Assembly: GCA_022340245.1 (NCBI GenBank)
Contig: JAJDOI010000066.1
Coordinates: forward strand, 1 to 33,536
Direction: 5' to 3'
DNA from: Thiogranum sp.
Lineage (GTDB): Bacteria > Pseudomonadota > Gammaproteobacteria > DSM-19610
Length of the DNA stretch: 33,536 bases
The position numbers and the translations under genes were made by a program. Positions 17,405 through 26,365 of this stretch are shown here, piece by piece; the first letter of the stretch is position 1; each line of letters opens with the position of its first letter. A model generated the notes under the pieces. It worked only from the letters and a program-made list of their open reading frames with translations, did no database searches and was not told the DNA's origin.

Positions 17405-19174
17405 TCAGAATGGCCACCACAGTGGCGCAATCAGGACAGTGACAAGCCCGATCAGCAAGGTGAGCGGAATGCCGATTCGCATATAGTCGTTGAAACGGTA
17501 GCCGCCAACACCATACACCATGAGGTTGGTCTGGTAGCCGATGGGGGTGGCGAAACTCGCCGAAGCCGCCACCATGATAGTAGCGGCGAAAGGCATGAAA
17601 CTGATCTCCAGGGCCTTCGCCGTAGCCAGCGCGATCGGGAACATCACCACGGCGGCGACATTGTTGGTCGCCACCGCCGTGAACAGCGCGGTAACCGCGA
17701 ATACCGCAGCCAAAGTGTAGTGCGGCGCGTCGCCCGTAATACCGATCAGTGCTTCAGCGATCACCTGTGCGGCGCCGGTTGTTTGCAGTGCGTTGCCGAT
17801 GCCGAAGGATGCACCGATAACCACCAGCACTTGCCAGTCGACCGCGCGTCTGGCAATTCTTCCCTGCGTACAGTGCGTTATAATCATCAGTCCGGCGGCC
17901 AGCATGGCCGCCTGCAGCATGCTGAGCAGACCGCTGGCTGCTACCAGCACCATGCCCAGCAGAATCAGCGTGGCAGTCAGCGCCTTGTCGTGGCGCATGG
18001 GATCGGTATCTTCCAGCAGACTGACCAGAAAAAAATCCCTGGAATTGTGTTGCTGGTCCACGAACGAAGGCCTGGTCACCAGCAACAGGGTATCCCCGGC
18101 ACGCAGGACAATGTCGCCAATCTTCTCCTTGAGTCTATGGCCATTTCGCGCCACGCCGACAATCGCTGCATTATAGACGTCGCGGAACCGCCCTTCACGT
18201 ACGCTCTTGCCCACCAGCGGGCAGGTGTTGGACACCACCGCCTCGATCAGGCGACGCTCCTCGCGCGGCGAGTCGATCTTCATTACCTGGTCGGTAGCGG
18301 GTTCGAGCCCGCGGATCTTCTGCAGGTCGACGATGGACTCGACAATGCCGGCGAATAACAAGCGGTCGTCTTTCTCCAGCCGTTCGTCAGGCGAGACGGC
18401 CGGAATCACCCGCCCCTTTCGTTCGATCTCGATCAGGTACAGCCCCGGCAGATGGCGTAGACCGGCCTGCGTGATGCTTTCACCGATCAACGGGCTGTGT
18501 GCCGCGACCGACATTTGCACGGTATATTCCCGCGCATTGCTGAACTGGCTGATAACCGGCTGGCGTTGCGGCAACAGCCATTTCGAAGCGACAACCACAT
18601 ACACCAGCGTGACCACCAGCGCGGGTACGCCGATCCGGGCGATATCAAACATCGCCATCCCGCCCAGATCCGTCTCGGATATCAGCAGTCCATTCACGAC
18701 CAGGTTGGTACTGGTACCGATCAGGGTACAGGTGCCGCCGATGATGGCCGCATAGCTCAAAGGAATCATTAGCGAGGAGACCGATAGACGGTAGCGCTTC
18801 GCCCAGTCCTTGACGGCCGGAATAAACATGGCCACTACCGGGGTGTTATTCAGGAAGGCGCTGATCACGGCAGCCGGCACCATCAACCTGAGCTGGGCAT
18901 GCCGCGTCGAGCGCGGCTGCCCGAGGACCCTTTGAACAATCCAGGCGATTCCCCCGGTCTCGCGAAACCCGGTGACAACCACGTACAGAACGCCCACCGT
19001 CACCATACCTTCGTTGGCAAAACCGGCCAGCGCCTGCGCCGGCGTGAGAACACCGGACACCAGCAGTAACGTCAGCCCGCCCGCCATGGTGATATCCGGC
19101 GGCGTCCGGTTGCGCGCCAGCAGGCCGAAGCAGAGCGCAACCACACCGAGGGTGAACCAGGCCTCCCAACTCAT
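17405..19174 (-). CDS. SLC13/DASS-type anion permease with two TrkA-C (RCK_C) domains
   Basis: This 589-residue protein starts at ATG 19174; the ribosome site is weak. N-terminal helices carry the family motif FLNNTPVVAMFIP and GTSTNLVVNG, and the second half has VATNNVAAVVMFP and ATPIGYQTNLMVYG, the pseudo-symmetric substrate and Na+-binding repeats. Two RCK_C/TrkA-C domains (about 215-295 and 310-390, e.g. GLYLIEIERKGRVIPAV and GDTLLLVTR) are inserted between them. Proteins of this layout carry dicarboxylates or sulfate/sulfite; the substrate cannot be read from sequence. It is convergent with the SDR gene, 54 bp apart. Confidence 0.9.
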   Translation of the reverse strand: MSWEAWFTLGVVALCFGLLARNRTPPDITMAGGLTLLLVSGVLTPAQALAGFANEGMVTVGVLYVVVTGFRETGGIAWIVQRVLGQPRSTRHAQLRLMVPAAVISAFLNNTPVVAMFIPAVKDWAKRYRLSVSSLMIPLSYAAIIGGTCTLIGTSTNLVVNGLLISETDLGGMAMFDIARIGVPALVVTLVYVVVASKWLLPQRQPVISQFSNAREYTVQMSVAAHSPLIGESITQAGLRHLPGLYLIEIERKGRVIPAVSPDERLEKDDRLLFAGIVESIVDLQKIRGLEPATDQVMKIDSPREERRLIEAVVSNTCPLVGKSVREGRFRDVYNAAIVGVARNGHRLKEKIGDIVLRAGDTLLLVTRPSFVDQQHNSRDFFLVSLLEDTDPMRHDKALTATLILLGMVLVAASGLLSMLQAAMLAAGLMIITHCTQGRIARRAVDWQVLVVIGASFGIGNALQTTGAAQVIAEALIGITGDAPHYTLAAVFAVTALFTAVATNNVAAVVMFPIALATAKALEISFMPFAATIMVAASASFATPIGYQTNLMVYGVGGYRFNDYMRIGIPLTLLIGLVTVLIAPLWWPF

Positions 19175-19417
19175 GACATCAGGAATTCATACTATTGACC
19201 ACTGAATCGCCTTATAGTACCAAAAGCCAATAGCCCGGAGAATTGGTCTCTTCGGCCATTTTTTGTGACTCTCCTTCTACATTGAGAAGCCTGAGGGGGA
19301 TGCCGCCGCTCCCCAGGCGGCGCGCCCAAACGAATCAACAAGCTATTCATCAGCGCTCCCGTATGCTCTAGAATTGGCAGCACCACCCGCAGTCGCAGCG
19401 CACTTTACGGTGATTTC

Positions 19418-20218
19418 ATGAAACGCATCTGCATCCTGACCCTGACCAGTCTGCTGCTGGTCGCCTGCGCCACCAGTCCCACCGGGCGTCGACAGCTCAT
19501 GCTGGTGTCCGAACAACAGGCCATCAGCGCGTCAAAGGTGGCGTACGCACAGACACTCAAGCCTCTCACCGAAGAAGGCAAGGTCGACAACGACCCCGCA
19601 CTGAAAAAGCGCGTAACGGCAATTACCGAACGGCTCGTGGCCCAGGCGGTAAAGATGCGACCGGCGACAGCCAAGTGGGACTGGAGCATCAAGGTGATCG
19701 ACGAACCGGACGTGGTCAACGCCTGGTGCATGGCGGGCGGCAAGATGGCCATTTACACCGGGCTTATTGAAAAACTTCACGCCACCGATGACGAGATCGC
19801 CCAGGTCATGGGCCACGAAATCGCTCATGCCCTGGCCAACCACCAGGCCGAACAGATGTCGGTCGCTCTGGCGACCAGCGTGGGAGTAGCGGCGGTGGGT
19901 GTGGCGTCTGACCGCCCGGGACTGACGGTGCCGGCGGCAGCGGCAGCAGCGGCGCTGGCCATCAGCCTGCCCAACAGCCGGACCGCCGAAACCGAGGCTG
20001 ACCGCATCGGCATTGAACTGGCGGCCAAAGCCGGCTACGACCCGCGGGCCGCCGTGACGCTATGGGAGAAAATGGCCAAGCTCGGGGGCCGGAATCCGCC
20101 ACAGTTTCTAAGCACTCACCCCTCCCCGGCAAACCGCCTGCAAACCCTGAAACAGCTCGTACCGCAGATGCTGCCATACTATGAGAACAAGGCACCCAGG
20201 CCGGTCTTCAAACTGTAA
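19418..20218 (+). CDS. lipoprotein M48-family zinc metalloprotease (LoiP/YggG-like)
   Basis: This 266-residue protein starts at ATG 19418, with GGTGA upstream. A lipoprotein signal ends in the lipobox LVAC (Cys17), followed by ATS, so outer-membrane sorting is expected. The catalytic HEIAH (133-137) and the downstream ETEAD, whose Glu193 is the third zinc ligand, define peptidase family M48; the NAWCMAGGKMAIYTGL stretch is typical. The Ala/Gly-rich part (148-182) forms the hydrophobic hairpin of the family. It is alone on the plus strand, with 243 bp of upstream DNA holding no other gene. It probably serves in envelope protein quality control. Confidence 0.92.
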   Translation: MKRICILTLTSLLLVACATSPTGRRQLMLVSEQQAISASKVAYAQTLKPLTEEGKVDNDPALKKRVTAITERLVAQAVKMRPATAKWDWSIKVIDEPDVVNAWCMAGGKMAIYTGLIEKLHATDDEIAQVMGHEIAHALANHQAEQMSVALATSVGVAAVGVASDRPGLTVPAAAAAAALAISLPNSRTAETEADRIGIELAAKAGYDPRAAVTLWEKMAKLGGRNPPQFLSTHPSPANRLQTLKQLVPQMLPYYENKAPRPVFKL

Positions 20219-20250
20219 ACCGGGCTACCGTGGAGAATGAATAACAGCCC

Positions 20251-20325
20251 GCAGGTTGGGCTGAGGGCACGAAGCCCGACAATGCCGACACGTTGGGCTT
20301 CACATGCGTTCAGCCCAACCTACGC
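20251..20325. repeat. nested-hairpin intergenic repeat (AGGTTGGGCTGA family)
   Basis: An outer 12-bp inverted repeat, AGGTTGGGCTGA (20253-20264) with TCAGCCCAACCT (20310-20321), encloses an inner pair, GAAGCCCGAC (20271-20280) with GTTGGGCTTC (20292-20301). It lies between the convergent protease and permease genes and could end transcription from both sides. I recall similar GTAGGTTGGGCTGA elements being dispersed in many proteobacterial genomes. Confidence 0.75.
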
Positions 20326-20428
20326 GAGCTAATCGTCTGAACGGCTGGCAACCTGCAGGCGCTTTGACGCAATGCCCGTCCGCCTGCAGCGCTGTCCTGT
20401 TGCCCCCTGAGAAGCGCATATTGCCTCG

Positions 20429-21559
20429 TCAACCTTGCTCCGTGTCGTTTTTCCGGGGCCCGGATGCCTGCGCGGCATCCTGCACGGCTTCCGTCGTACC
20501 GTAGAGCCATGCCATGAAGAGCTGGTAACCGAGAACCAGAATCACGGAGCCGATAAACAGGCCGACGATGCCCGAGGCAAGGAAACCTCCAATGGCGCCG
20601 ACGAAAATCACCGCCATCGGGACATTGACACCCCGCCCCAGCAGCATCGGTTTCAGCACGTTGTCCAGTGCACTGACCAGAACACCCCAGACCAGGAACA
20701 GCACAGCGGTGGAGGTATCGGCGGTGTAGAACACATAGATCACCGCCGGGATGACAACGGGAAAGATGCCGATCTGTACCACTGCCAGCAGCAGACACAG
20801 CAAGGCCCACAGACCGGCCCCCGGCACACCGACAGCGAGAAAACCCAGGCCGGCGAGGATCGACTGCAGAAACGCCACGCCCAGAATACCGCGGGCGACG
20901 CTACGAATGGTGTCGCGCATCAGCTCAGCGAACTCGATACCACGCTCGTCCGCCAGGCGTCCGGCAATGGCCTCGGCCGCGCGGTTGCCTGCCTCATCGT
21001 GCGCCAGCAGCACGCCGGCGATGATGATCGCGGCCACGAACTGCAGCAGCGCGACACCGGCGCCGGCAACCAGCGACAGGAGCCATCCGGCGGGCGCCTT
21101 GAGGTGTGGCCTTACCTGGTTCAGGGCTCCTTCGAGATTATTCGAGGCCAGTTCCCAGAATTCCGACAGCGGTTCGCCAATCACCGGCCAGCGTGCGACA
21201 CCCTGTGGCGGCGGAGGAATATCCAGCGCCCCCTCGTTGACCGCGTGCCTGAGGTCTCGCGCTCCAACCACCATGGTGTCGGACAACATCACTGTCGGCG
21301 TGACCAGCACCACAATAGCCAACACAGTAAACAGGGTTGCCGCCATTGCGTTGCGCCCACCAAGCGCGGAGCGCAGGCGCAAAAAGCCCGGATGTGCGGC
21401 AACGGCGATGATGACGCCCCAGACCACCGGAATGATGAACGGCCGGACAATATGAAAACAGTAGATGGCGAGCATGGCAATGGCGACCACGCGGATGATG
21501 GTTTCGACCACGCGATGGAAGAATGCCTTGTCAGGTGCAGACGGGTCGGGCTTGTCCAT
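20429..21559 (-). CDS. AI-2E-family (PerM/TqsA) membrane permease
   Basis: This 376-residue protein starts at ATG 21559, with GAGGGAT upstream. It has about eight hydrophobic helices, with the N-terminal pair (AIAMLAIYCFHIVRPFIIPV), a soluble-like middle region (95-150) and the conserved C-terminal part (LDNVLKPMLLGRGVNVPM, then VIFVGAIGGFLASGIVGLFI), which is the hallmark of the family. Members export quorum signals in some bacteria and act as Na+/H+-linked transporters in others; the neighbouring cation antiporter favours the latter reading. It is the last gene of the minus-strand run, 66 bp after the CPA1 antiporter. Confidence 0.9.
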   Translation of the reverse strand: MDKPDPSAPDKAFFHRVVETIIRVVAIAMLAIYCFHIVRPFIIPVVWGVIIAVAAHPGFLRLRSALGGRNAMAATLFTVLAIVVLVTPTVMLSDTMVVGARDLRHAVNEGALDIPPPPQGVARWPVIGEPLSEFWELASNNLEGALNQVRPHLKAPAGWLLSLVAGAGVALLQFVAAIIIAGVLLAHDEAGNRAAEAIAGRLADERGIEFAELMRDTIRSVARGILGVAFLQSILAGLGFLAVGVPGAGLWALLCLLLAVVQIGIFPVVIPAVIYVFYTADTSTAVLFLVWGVLVSALDNVLKPMLLGRGVNVPMAVIFVGAIGGFLASGIVGLFIGSVILVLGYQLFMAWLYGTTEAVQDAAQASGPRKNDTEQG

Positions 21560-21625
21560 GTTGTATCCCTCTTTTTCGGCCCTGGCCGATAATCATAGCT
21601 GATAATTAGTCACGGGGAGCCTCAC

Positions 21626-22825
21626 CTACGTCCGCCGCGAGCGCCCGGCGTATGCACGGGCCCACGGATTGGCGGTGACGCCGTGGAGCAGAATGCTCAG
21701 GATGACGGTGCAGGCGACCACCATGGCCATCCTGCCGCTGTTCGGCAGGTTGGCGTTCAGGACAATGACGGCAAACACGATACTCGCCAGCCCGCGTGGG
21801 CCAAACCAGCCGATAAACAACTTGCTCTCCGTGTTCATGCCTGTGCCCGTCAGCGAGAGGAATACCGGCAGCATGCGGATCAGTGTCAGGCTTAACACGG
21901 CATAGAGCACAAGCCGCCAGCTGAAGTAGCCCACTGCCTGCCCAACCACCAGCGAACCGAAAATAACCCAGGTAAGCAATGCGAACGTGTCCCCTGTGCC
22001 CTCGGCCGCCCGCAGCAGCATTTCGCGGTGGTCTCTCGCCAGGTAGCCAAACAAAAGTCCGCCGGTGAACGCGGCTATGAAGCCGCTTCCGCCCAGCAAC
22101 TGGGCAGTGGCGAAGCATGTCAATGCCAGGGCGACGACCGGGATCTGAAGCCAGGTTGCTGTGACCCAGTGATGTCTGGCGGTGAATTTCAGCAGCTGTA
22201 CCGCGGCGCCGGTCAGCAGCACACCGACTGCCAGGCCGATGCCGAGTTCCCCGGCGACCAGGCCCAGCGCCAGACGCCCGGGTTGCGCATCGGGTCCTGC
22301 CTGCTGGGCCAGCGCGAGAAACACGAACAGGATGGGTACGCAGATACCGTCGTTCAGGCCGCTTTCCACATTGAGGCCCTGGCGGACATCGTCCCGAACC
22401 GCCGCGTTGGTCACCACCGCCTTGCCGAGCGCGGCGTCGGTCGGTGCCAGCATGGTCGCCACCAGGGCCACTTCCAGCGCCGACAGATTCACGTGCAACA
22501 ACAGCCCGACGAGATACCCCAGGAGAATGGTCAACGGCAACCCGATCAGTAGCAACCGCGCCGGCAACTGTGCGGCTCTGCGCAGCACGCCCAGGTCGGC
22601 ACCGGCGGCATCCGTGAACAGAACCAGCGCCAGGGTCAGCTCGGCCAGGGTCCTGAGCGTTTCGCCTCGGGCTTCGAACGCGAGCAGGTCGAAACCTGCG
22701 GGCCCTATCAGCACGCCGAAGATGGTAAACACGATCGGGCCGCTGACCCAGGTCCGTTCGATGCCGCCGGCGACAGTGCTGTAGAGCAGAACAAACCCGG
22801 CTAACAGTGCGAGGTCTTCATACAT
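21626..22825 (-). CDS. CPA1-type Na+(K+)/H+ antiporter (NhaP-like)
   Basis: The start is taken at ATG 22825 (MYEDLALLAGFVLLYS); an in-frame GTG at 22837 is possible and neither has a strong ribosome site. The 399 residues form about 12 helices. LVATMLAPTDAALGKAVV and NVESGLNDGICVPILF contain the ion-binding Thr-Asp and Asn-Asp pairs of the CPA1 family; FIGWFGPRGLASIVFAV is a further family signature. There is no C-terminal cytoplasmic regulatory domain. Operon neighbours are the K+ channel upstream and the AI-2E permease downstream. Confidence 0.9.
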   Translation of the reverse strand: MYEDLALLAGFVLLYSTVAGGIERTWVSGPIVFTIFGVLIGPAGFDLLAFEARGETLRTLAELTLALVLFTDAAGADLGVLRRAAQLPARLLLIGLPLTILLGYLVGLLLHVNLSALEVALVATMLAPTDAALGKAVVTNAAVRDDVRQGLNVESGLNDGICVPILFVFLALAQQAGPDAQPGRLALGLVAGELGIGLAVGVLLTGAAVQLLKFTARHHWVTATWLQIPVVALALTCFATAQLLGGSGFIAAFTGGLLFGYLARDHREMLLRAAEGTGDTFALLTWVIFGSLVVGQAVGYFSWRLVLYAVLSLTLIRMLPVFLSLTGTGMNTESKLFIGWFGPRGLASIVFAVIVLNANLPNSGRMAMVVACTVILSILLHGVTANPWARAYAGRSRRT

Positions 22826-22917
22826 AGCGTAGCGCACCGCTGTCTGGCGTATTCATCGATCACACTCCTCGTTACGGCTGATCGAATACAGGAAGGCGCA
22901 GGACACCAGGCACACTG

Positions 22918-23193
22918 TTACCTGGGCCTGTAAACATGCTGGATCACATAGAAAATCAACGCGGTCGTCCCGCCGAAAATGATAACCCGGTTGGCGCCCT
23001 CCAGAGAGGCCAGCATCCGCCAGTCCCCCGTGAGCACCACGTCACCGTAACCGACACTGGTAAAGCTTACCATTGAAAAATGCAGCGCGGTATCCAGGTC
23101 CGGAAGCGTCGTTATCGCTGGAGTGTACAGGTAGAACAGAGCCCATATCAGGGCCTCCAGGAGCATACCGATAAACATCCAGGCCGTGAACAC
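22918..23193 (-). CDS. small two-helix K+ channel (Ion_trans_2 type)
   Basis: This 91-residue protein starts at GTG 23193 at the latest; an in-frame TAA lies 36 bp further upstream and no ATG is available. Two membrane helices (about 3-24 and 68-86) flank the pore segment with the selectivity filter SFTSVGYGD (47-55). Relatives as I know them are ~140 residues with an extra N-terminal helix, so this one may be truncated, or may simply be minimal like KcsA-type pores. It would act as a tetramer in the inner membrane. Confidence 0.8.
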   Translation of the reverse strand: MFTAWMFIGMLLEALIWALFYLYTPAITTLPDLDTALHFSMVSFTSVGYGDVVLTGDWRMLASLEGANRVIIFGGTTALIFYVIQHVYRPR

Positions 23194-23299
23194 CGAGACC
23201 AGAAGCTCTTTCCAATCCGTCCTGAGTTAACCGATGCTCTCGCCACGAATCGGCATGGTAGCTGCTGCGCGCAATCCGATAAATGCTTGCCGGGTCAGG

Positions 23300-24754
23300 T
23301 CACAGAAGGGGACCAAGCATCGCGACGGTGTTATTCCACAGGCGGCGCGTCATCGGCCAGGCGGCGACCTCCTGCGCGGCGATGGCGCGCGCGCTCTCGA
23401 GGTATTGCTGCTGGCGTTGCCGTACGGCGGTAGTCAATTCCGCATCACAGAACAGGATGTTGTTTTCATAGTTCAGATCGAAGCTGCGACGATCCATGTT
23501 CGCGGACCCGATCAGGGTCATCTCCCCGTCAAGCGTCAGCGACTTGGCGTGCAGCAAGCCTCCCACATACTCGTAAACCTTCACGCCCGCGGCCAGCAGA
23601 TCCGCGTAGTAACTCCGGCTCGCCGCAGCGACAACCCGGGAATCGTTCCTGGCGGGGAAGACGATAGTCGTTTCCACGCCGCGGTAGGCGGCCGCGCACA
23701 GCGCATTCTGCATCGATTCGTCCGGGACATAATAAGGGGTGCTGATGATCAGCTCGCGCCGGGCGGCGTACATCAACGACTCGAACAGCTCCGGCATGGC
23801 CGAATAGCGCACGGTCGGTCCGGTACCGATCACCTGGGCAGGAAAGCCCGGGCGCGGCGCCGGAATCGGCTGGCGCAACAGGTCAGCCAGGTCCTCGTCC
23901 ACGTGGCTCATCCAGTCACTGGCAAACAGACGCTGATTCTGGGCGGCAATGGGCCCCTCGAAGCGCAGCATGATATCTACCCAGGGCGCATACTTCGGCT
24001 TGATGCGGAACTCCGGATCTGCGCAGTTCTGGCTGCCACAGTAGGTGATGTGCCCGTCGATGACCACAATCTTGCGGTGGTTCCGCAGGTCGATGCGGCC
24101 GCTGAGCGGCCGCAACAAGGGGTTACCGATGGCAAGCGCCACGGCCACCTGCACACCGGCTTCGCGCATGCGCTGCCAGTGCGCCGACCGGATCAGTATG
24201 CGCGAGCCGAGATCGTCCGCCATGGCCCGACACTGCACGCCGCGGCGGGCCGCGCGCTGCAACGCCTCGACTATCCGGCGACCGTTACCGTCCGGCAGCC
24301 AGATATAGAACAGCAGGTGTACGTGGCGTTCTGCCGCATCGATGTCCGCCACCATGGCGTCGATAGCGGCGTTGGCGTCAGCAAGCAAGCTCGCCGCATT
24401 ACCGCCAACCGGTTGAAAACCGTTGATCGACCGCCCGACGCTGAACAGGTGCGCGTAGCGTTCCGGCACCGTCGCACCGAGCCTTGCCTGGTCTCCGGAT
24501 GCGGCTGCAGGAAAAGCCGGCATTGCGTCGAGAACAGCGCGCAAGCGCGCGACGCGACGCCGGCCGATGCTCACCTCACCGAATAAAATGTAGGCAAGGA
24601 TACCGGCTACCGGCAGCACCGTGATAACGAAGATCCAGGCGATGCGCGACGCGGGCTGCCGATGCGGCCGCAACACCACGCGCACAACGAGTGCGACCTG
24701 GATGAGTATGTGAGCGGCAAGGCCGACAGACGCTGCATAGGAAGCCGAACTCAT
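23300..24754 (-). CDS. cardiolipin synthase (ClsA-like, PLD superfamily)
   Basis: This 484-residue protein starts at ATG 24754. Two N-terminal membrane helices (about 8-28 and 37-57, IAWIFVITVLPVAGILAYIL) precede two phospholipase-D HKD motifs: His226-x-Lys228...Asp233 (NHRKIVVIDG) and His402-x-Lys404...Asp409 (HAKSLTLDG), each followed by G-S. The length and layout match ClsA, which condenses phosphatidylglycerol to cardiolipin in the inner membrane. Its start codon overlaps the stop of the upstream mini-protein (ATGA), indicating coupled translation within the gadB run. Confidence 0.92.
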   Translation of the reverse strand: MSSASYAASVGLAAHILIQVALVVRVVLRPHRQPASRIAWIFVITVLPVAGILAYILFGEVSIGRRRVARLRAVLDAMPAFPAAASGDQARLGATVPERYAHLFSVGRSINGFQPVGGNAASLLADANAAIDAMVADIDAAERHVHLLFYIWLPDGNGRRIVEALQRAARRGVQCRAMADDLGSRILIRSAHWQRMREAGVQVAVALAIGNPLLRPLSGRIDLRNHRKIVVIDGHITYCGSQNCADPEFRIKPKYAPWVDIMLRFEGPIAAQNQRLFASDWMSHVDEDLADLLRQPIPAPRPGFPAQVIGTGPTVRYSAMPELFESLMYAARRELIISTPYYVPDESMQNALCAAAYRGVETTIVFPARNDSRVVAAASRSYYADLLAAGVKVYEYVGGLLHAKSLTLDGEMTLIGSANMDRRSFDLNYENNILFCDAELTTAVRQRQQQYLESARAIAAQEVAAWPMTRRLWNNTVAMLGPLL

Positions 24755-24909
24755 GGTCGGCTCTTGTTATGGGCAACAGTCCCAGGGACGTCGAGCTCGG
24801 ACATTATCGCGTCGATGATTTCGGCCGGGATCCGCGCGGCCTTGATCGGCAGCACACCCCGCAGGATCGGCAGCTGCAGCGCCCCGAAACTGTTGCTCAC
24901 TGTTGCCAC
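24751..24909 (-). CDS. 52-residue mini-protein resembling a SulP-transporter N-terminus
   Basis: The start is GTG 24909 with AGGGGAA upstream; the stop is TGA 24753-24751, overlapping the cardiolipin synthase ATG by four bases. The sequence begins VATVSNSFGALQLPILRGV, then LPIKAARIPAEII, a close match from memory to the cytosolic leader of SulP-family anion transporters (LPILxGxLPIxxxxxPAxIIAG). Where the first SulP membrane helix should follow, it instead reads polar DAIMSELDVPGTVAHNKSRP. It is therefore either a relic of a deleted SulP gene or a repurposed small soluble protein. The good ribosome site and exact stop/start overlap favour translation. Confidence 0.6.
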   Translation of the reverse strand: MATVSNSFGALQLPILRGVLPIKAARIPAEIIDAIMSELDVPGTVAHNKSRP

Positions 24910-24948
24910 TGGATTCCCCTATGACACCGTGCCTGTCGAACTCGTCAG

Positions 24949-26337
24949 TCAGTGTTTGAATTGGGGTGCAGGCGCCTTCGGCTTGTGCTCCGGTCTGGCT
25001 TCGAACCAGGCCACCGCCTTGCGGATGTCGTCCAGCAGCATCCCCGCCATGTCCTGGCTGAAGCCTTCGCGTACCACGATACGCAGGACCGCCACGTCTT
25101 CCGCATGTTCCGGCATGGTATAGGCCGGCACCTGCCAACCGAACTCCCTGAGTTTGTCGGAGACATCGAAGACGCTGTAGGTTTGCACAGCGTCTTTCAC
25201 TTTGAAGGCGAACACCGGTATGGCACTGCCATCGCTGACCAGCTCGAACGGCCCGATTTTTGCGATTTCGGCCGCGAGGCCGGTTGCGATATCACGCATA
25301 GCGCTCATGATCTGGGTGTAACCCGCCCGCCCCAGGCGCAGAAAGTTGTAATACTGCCCCACCACCTGATTGCCGGGCCGGGAAAAGTTCAGGGTGAACG
25401 TGGGCATGTCACCGCCGAGGTAGTTGACATGGAATACCAGGTCTTCGGGAAGGTCCTCGTGGTGCCGCCACACCACCCAGCCGACACCCGGATACACCAG
25501 CCCGTACTTGTGTCCCGATACATTGATCGACTTGACCAGCGGCAGACGAAAATCCCATTTGAGATCCGGGTGCAGGAACGGGGCTACGAAACCGCCGCTC
25601 GCCGCATCGATGTGCATGGGAATTTCCCAGCCGGTCTCGGCATTCTGCTTCACCAGCGCTTCGTGAATGGTCTCGATGGGCTCGAATTCACCGGTAAAGG
25701 TAGTACCGAGGATAGCCACCACGCCGATGGTGTTTTCGTCGATGGCGTTGACAACTTCTTCCGGGGTGATCACGTAACGCCCTTTCTCCATCGGTATGTA
25801 CTTCGGCTCCACCTCCCAGTAGCGACAGAACTTCTCCCACACCACCTGCACGTTGGCCCCCAGGACCAGGTTGGGCCTGTCGGCAGGTTTGCCCTGTGAC
25901 CGGCGCCGGTCGCGCCATTTCCACTTCAGGGCCATGCCCGCTAGCATCACCGCCTCGCTGGACCCGATTGCCGAGGCCCCAACACCCTTGGCCGGCGCAT
26001 GAAACAGGTTCGAGACGATATTGACACAACGCTCCTCGATGGCCGCGGTTTGCGGATACTCGTCCTTGTCGATCATGTTCTTGTCGAAGGCTTCCGCCAT
26101 CAGCTTCTCGGCCTCCGGTTCCATCCAGGTGGTCACGAATGTCGCCATGTTCAGCCGGGCATTGCCATCCAGCATCAGTTCATCGTGGATAATGTGGTAG
26201 GCGCTCTCAGGCGCCATCTCGTGCTCGGGCAGCTCGTACCTGGGAACGGGATGCGTCATGGAGCGGCGCCCGTAGGCCGGCGTCAACAGCGCGTCAATTT
26301 CGTCCAGTGAATCAAGGTCGATCTTTTTTGTAACCAC
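24949..26337 (-). CDS. gadB: glutamate decarboxylase (PLP-dependent)
   Basis: This 462-residue protein starts at GTG 26337, eight bases after a strong AAGGAGG. Group II decarboxylase features are clear: substrate and PLP-site stretch SAIGSSEAVMLAG, IPMHIDAASGGF with Asp244 contacting the pyridine N, and SINVSGHKYGLVYPG with the PLP Lys277 (position matching E. coli GadB Lys276). The length equals E. coli GadA/B. It converts glutamate to GABA while consuming a proton. The C-terminus ends in His (QFKH) near the usual pH-switch region. No GadC antiporter is adjacent, unlike in enteric acid-resistance loci. Confidence 0.96.
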   Translation of the reverse strand: MVTKKIDLDSLDEIDALLTPAYGRRSMTHPVPRYELPEHEMAPESAYHIIHDELMLDGNARLNMATFVTTWMEPEAEKLMAEAFDKNMIDKDEYPQTAAIEERCVNIVSNLFHAPAKGVGASAIGSSEAVMLAGMALKWKWRDRRRSQGKPADRPNLVLGANVQVVWEKFCRYWEVEPKYIPMEKGRYVITPEEVVNAIDENTIGVVAILGTTFTGEFEPIETIHEALVKQNAETGWEIPMHIDAASGGFVAPFLHPDLKWDFRLPLVKSINVSGHKYGLVYPGVGWVVWRHHEDLPEDLVFHVNYLGGDMPTFTLNFSRPGNQVVGQYYNFLRLGRAGYTQIMSAMRDIATGLAAEIAKIGPFELVSDGSAIPVFAFKVKDAVQTYSVFDVSDKLREFGWQVPAYTMPEHAEDVAVLRIVVREGFSQDMAGMLLDDIRKAVAWFEARPEHKPKAPAPQFKH

Positions 26338-26365
26338 AGTGCATTCCTCCTTGGCTGGAGATTGT

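Noticed and set aside
18299-18320. T-arm-like sequence GCGGGTTCGAGCCCGC suggesting a tRNA
   Set aside because: It lies inside the SLC13 permease gene and no acceptor, D or anticodon arms can be formed around it.
23234-24586. Long plus-strand open frame opposite cardiolipin synthase
   Set aside because: The minus strand has both HKD motifs; the plus-strand product is Arg/His-rich with no family features, a GC-driven shadow.
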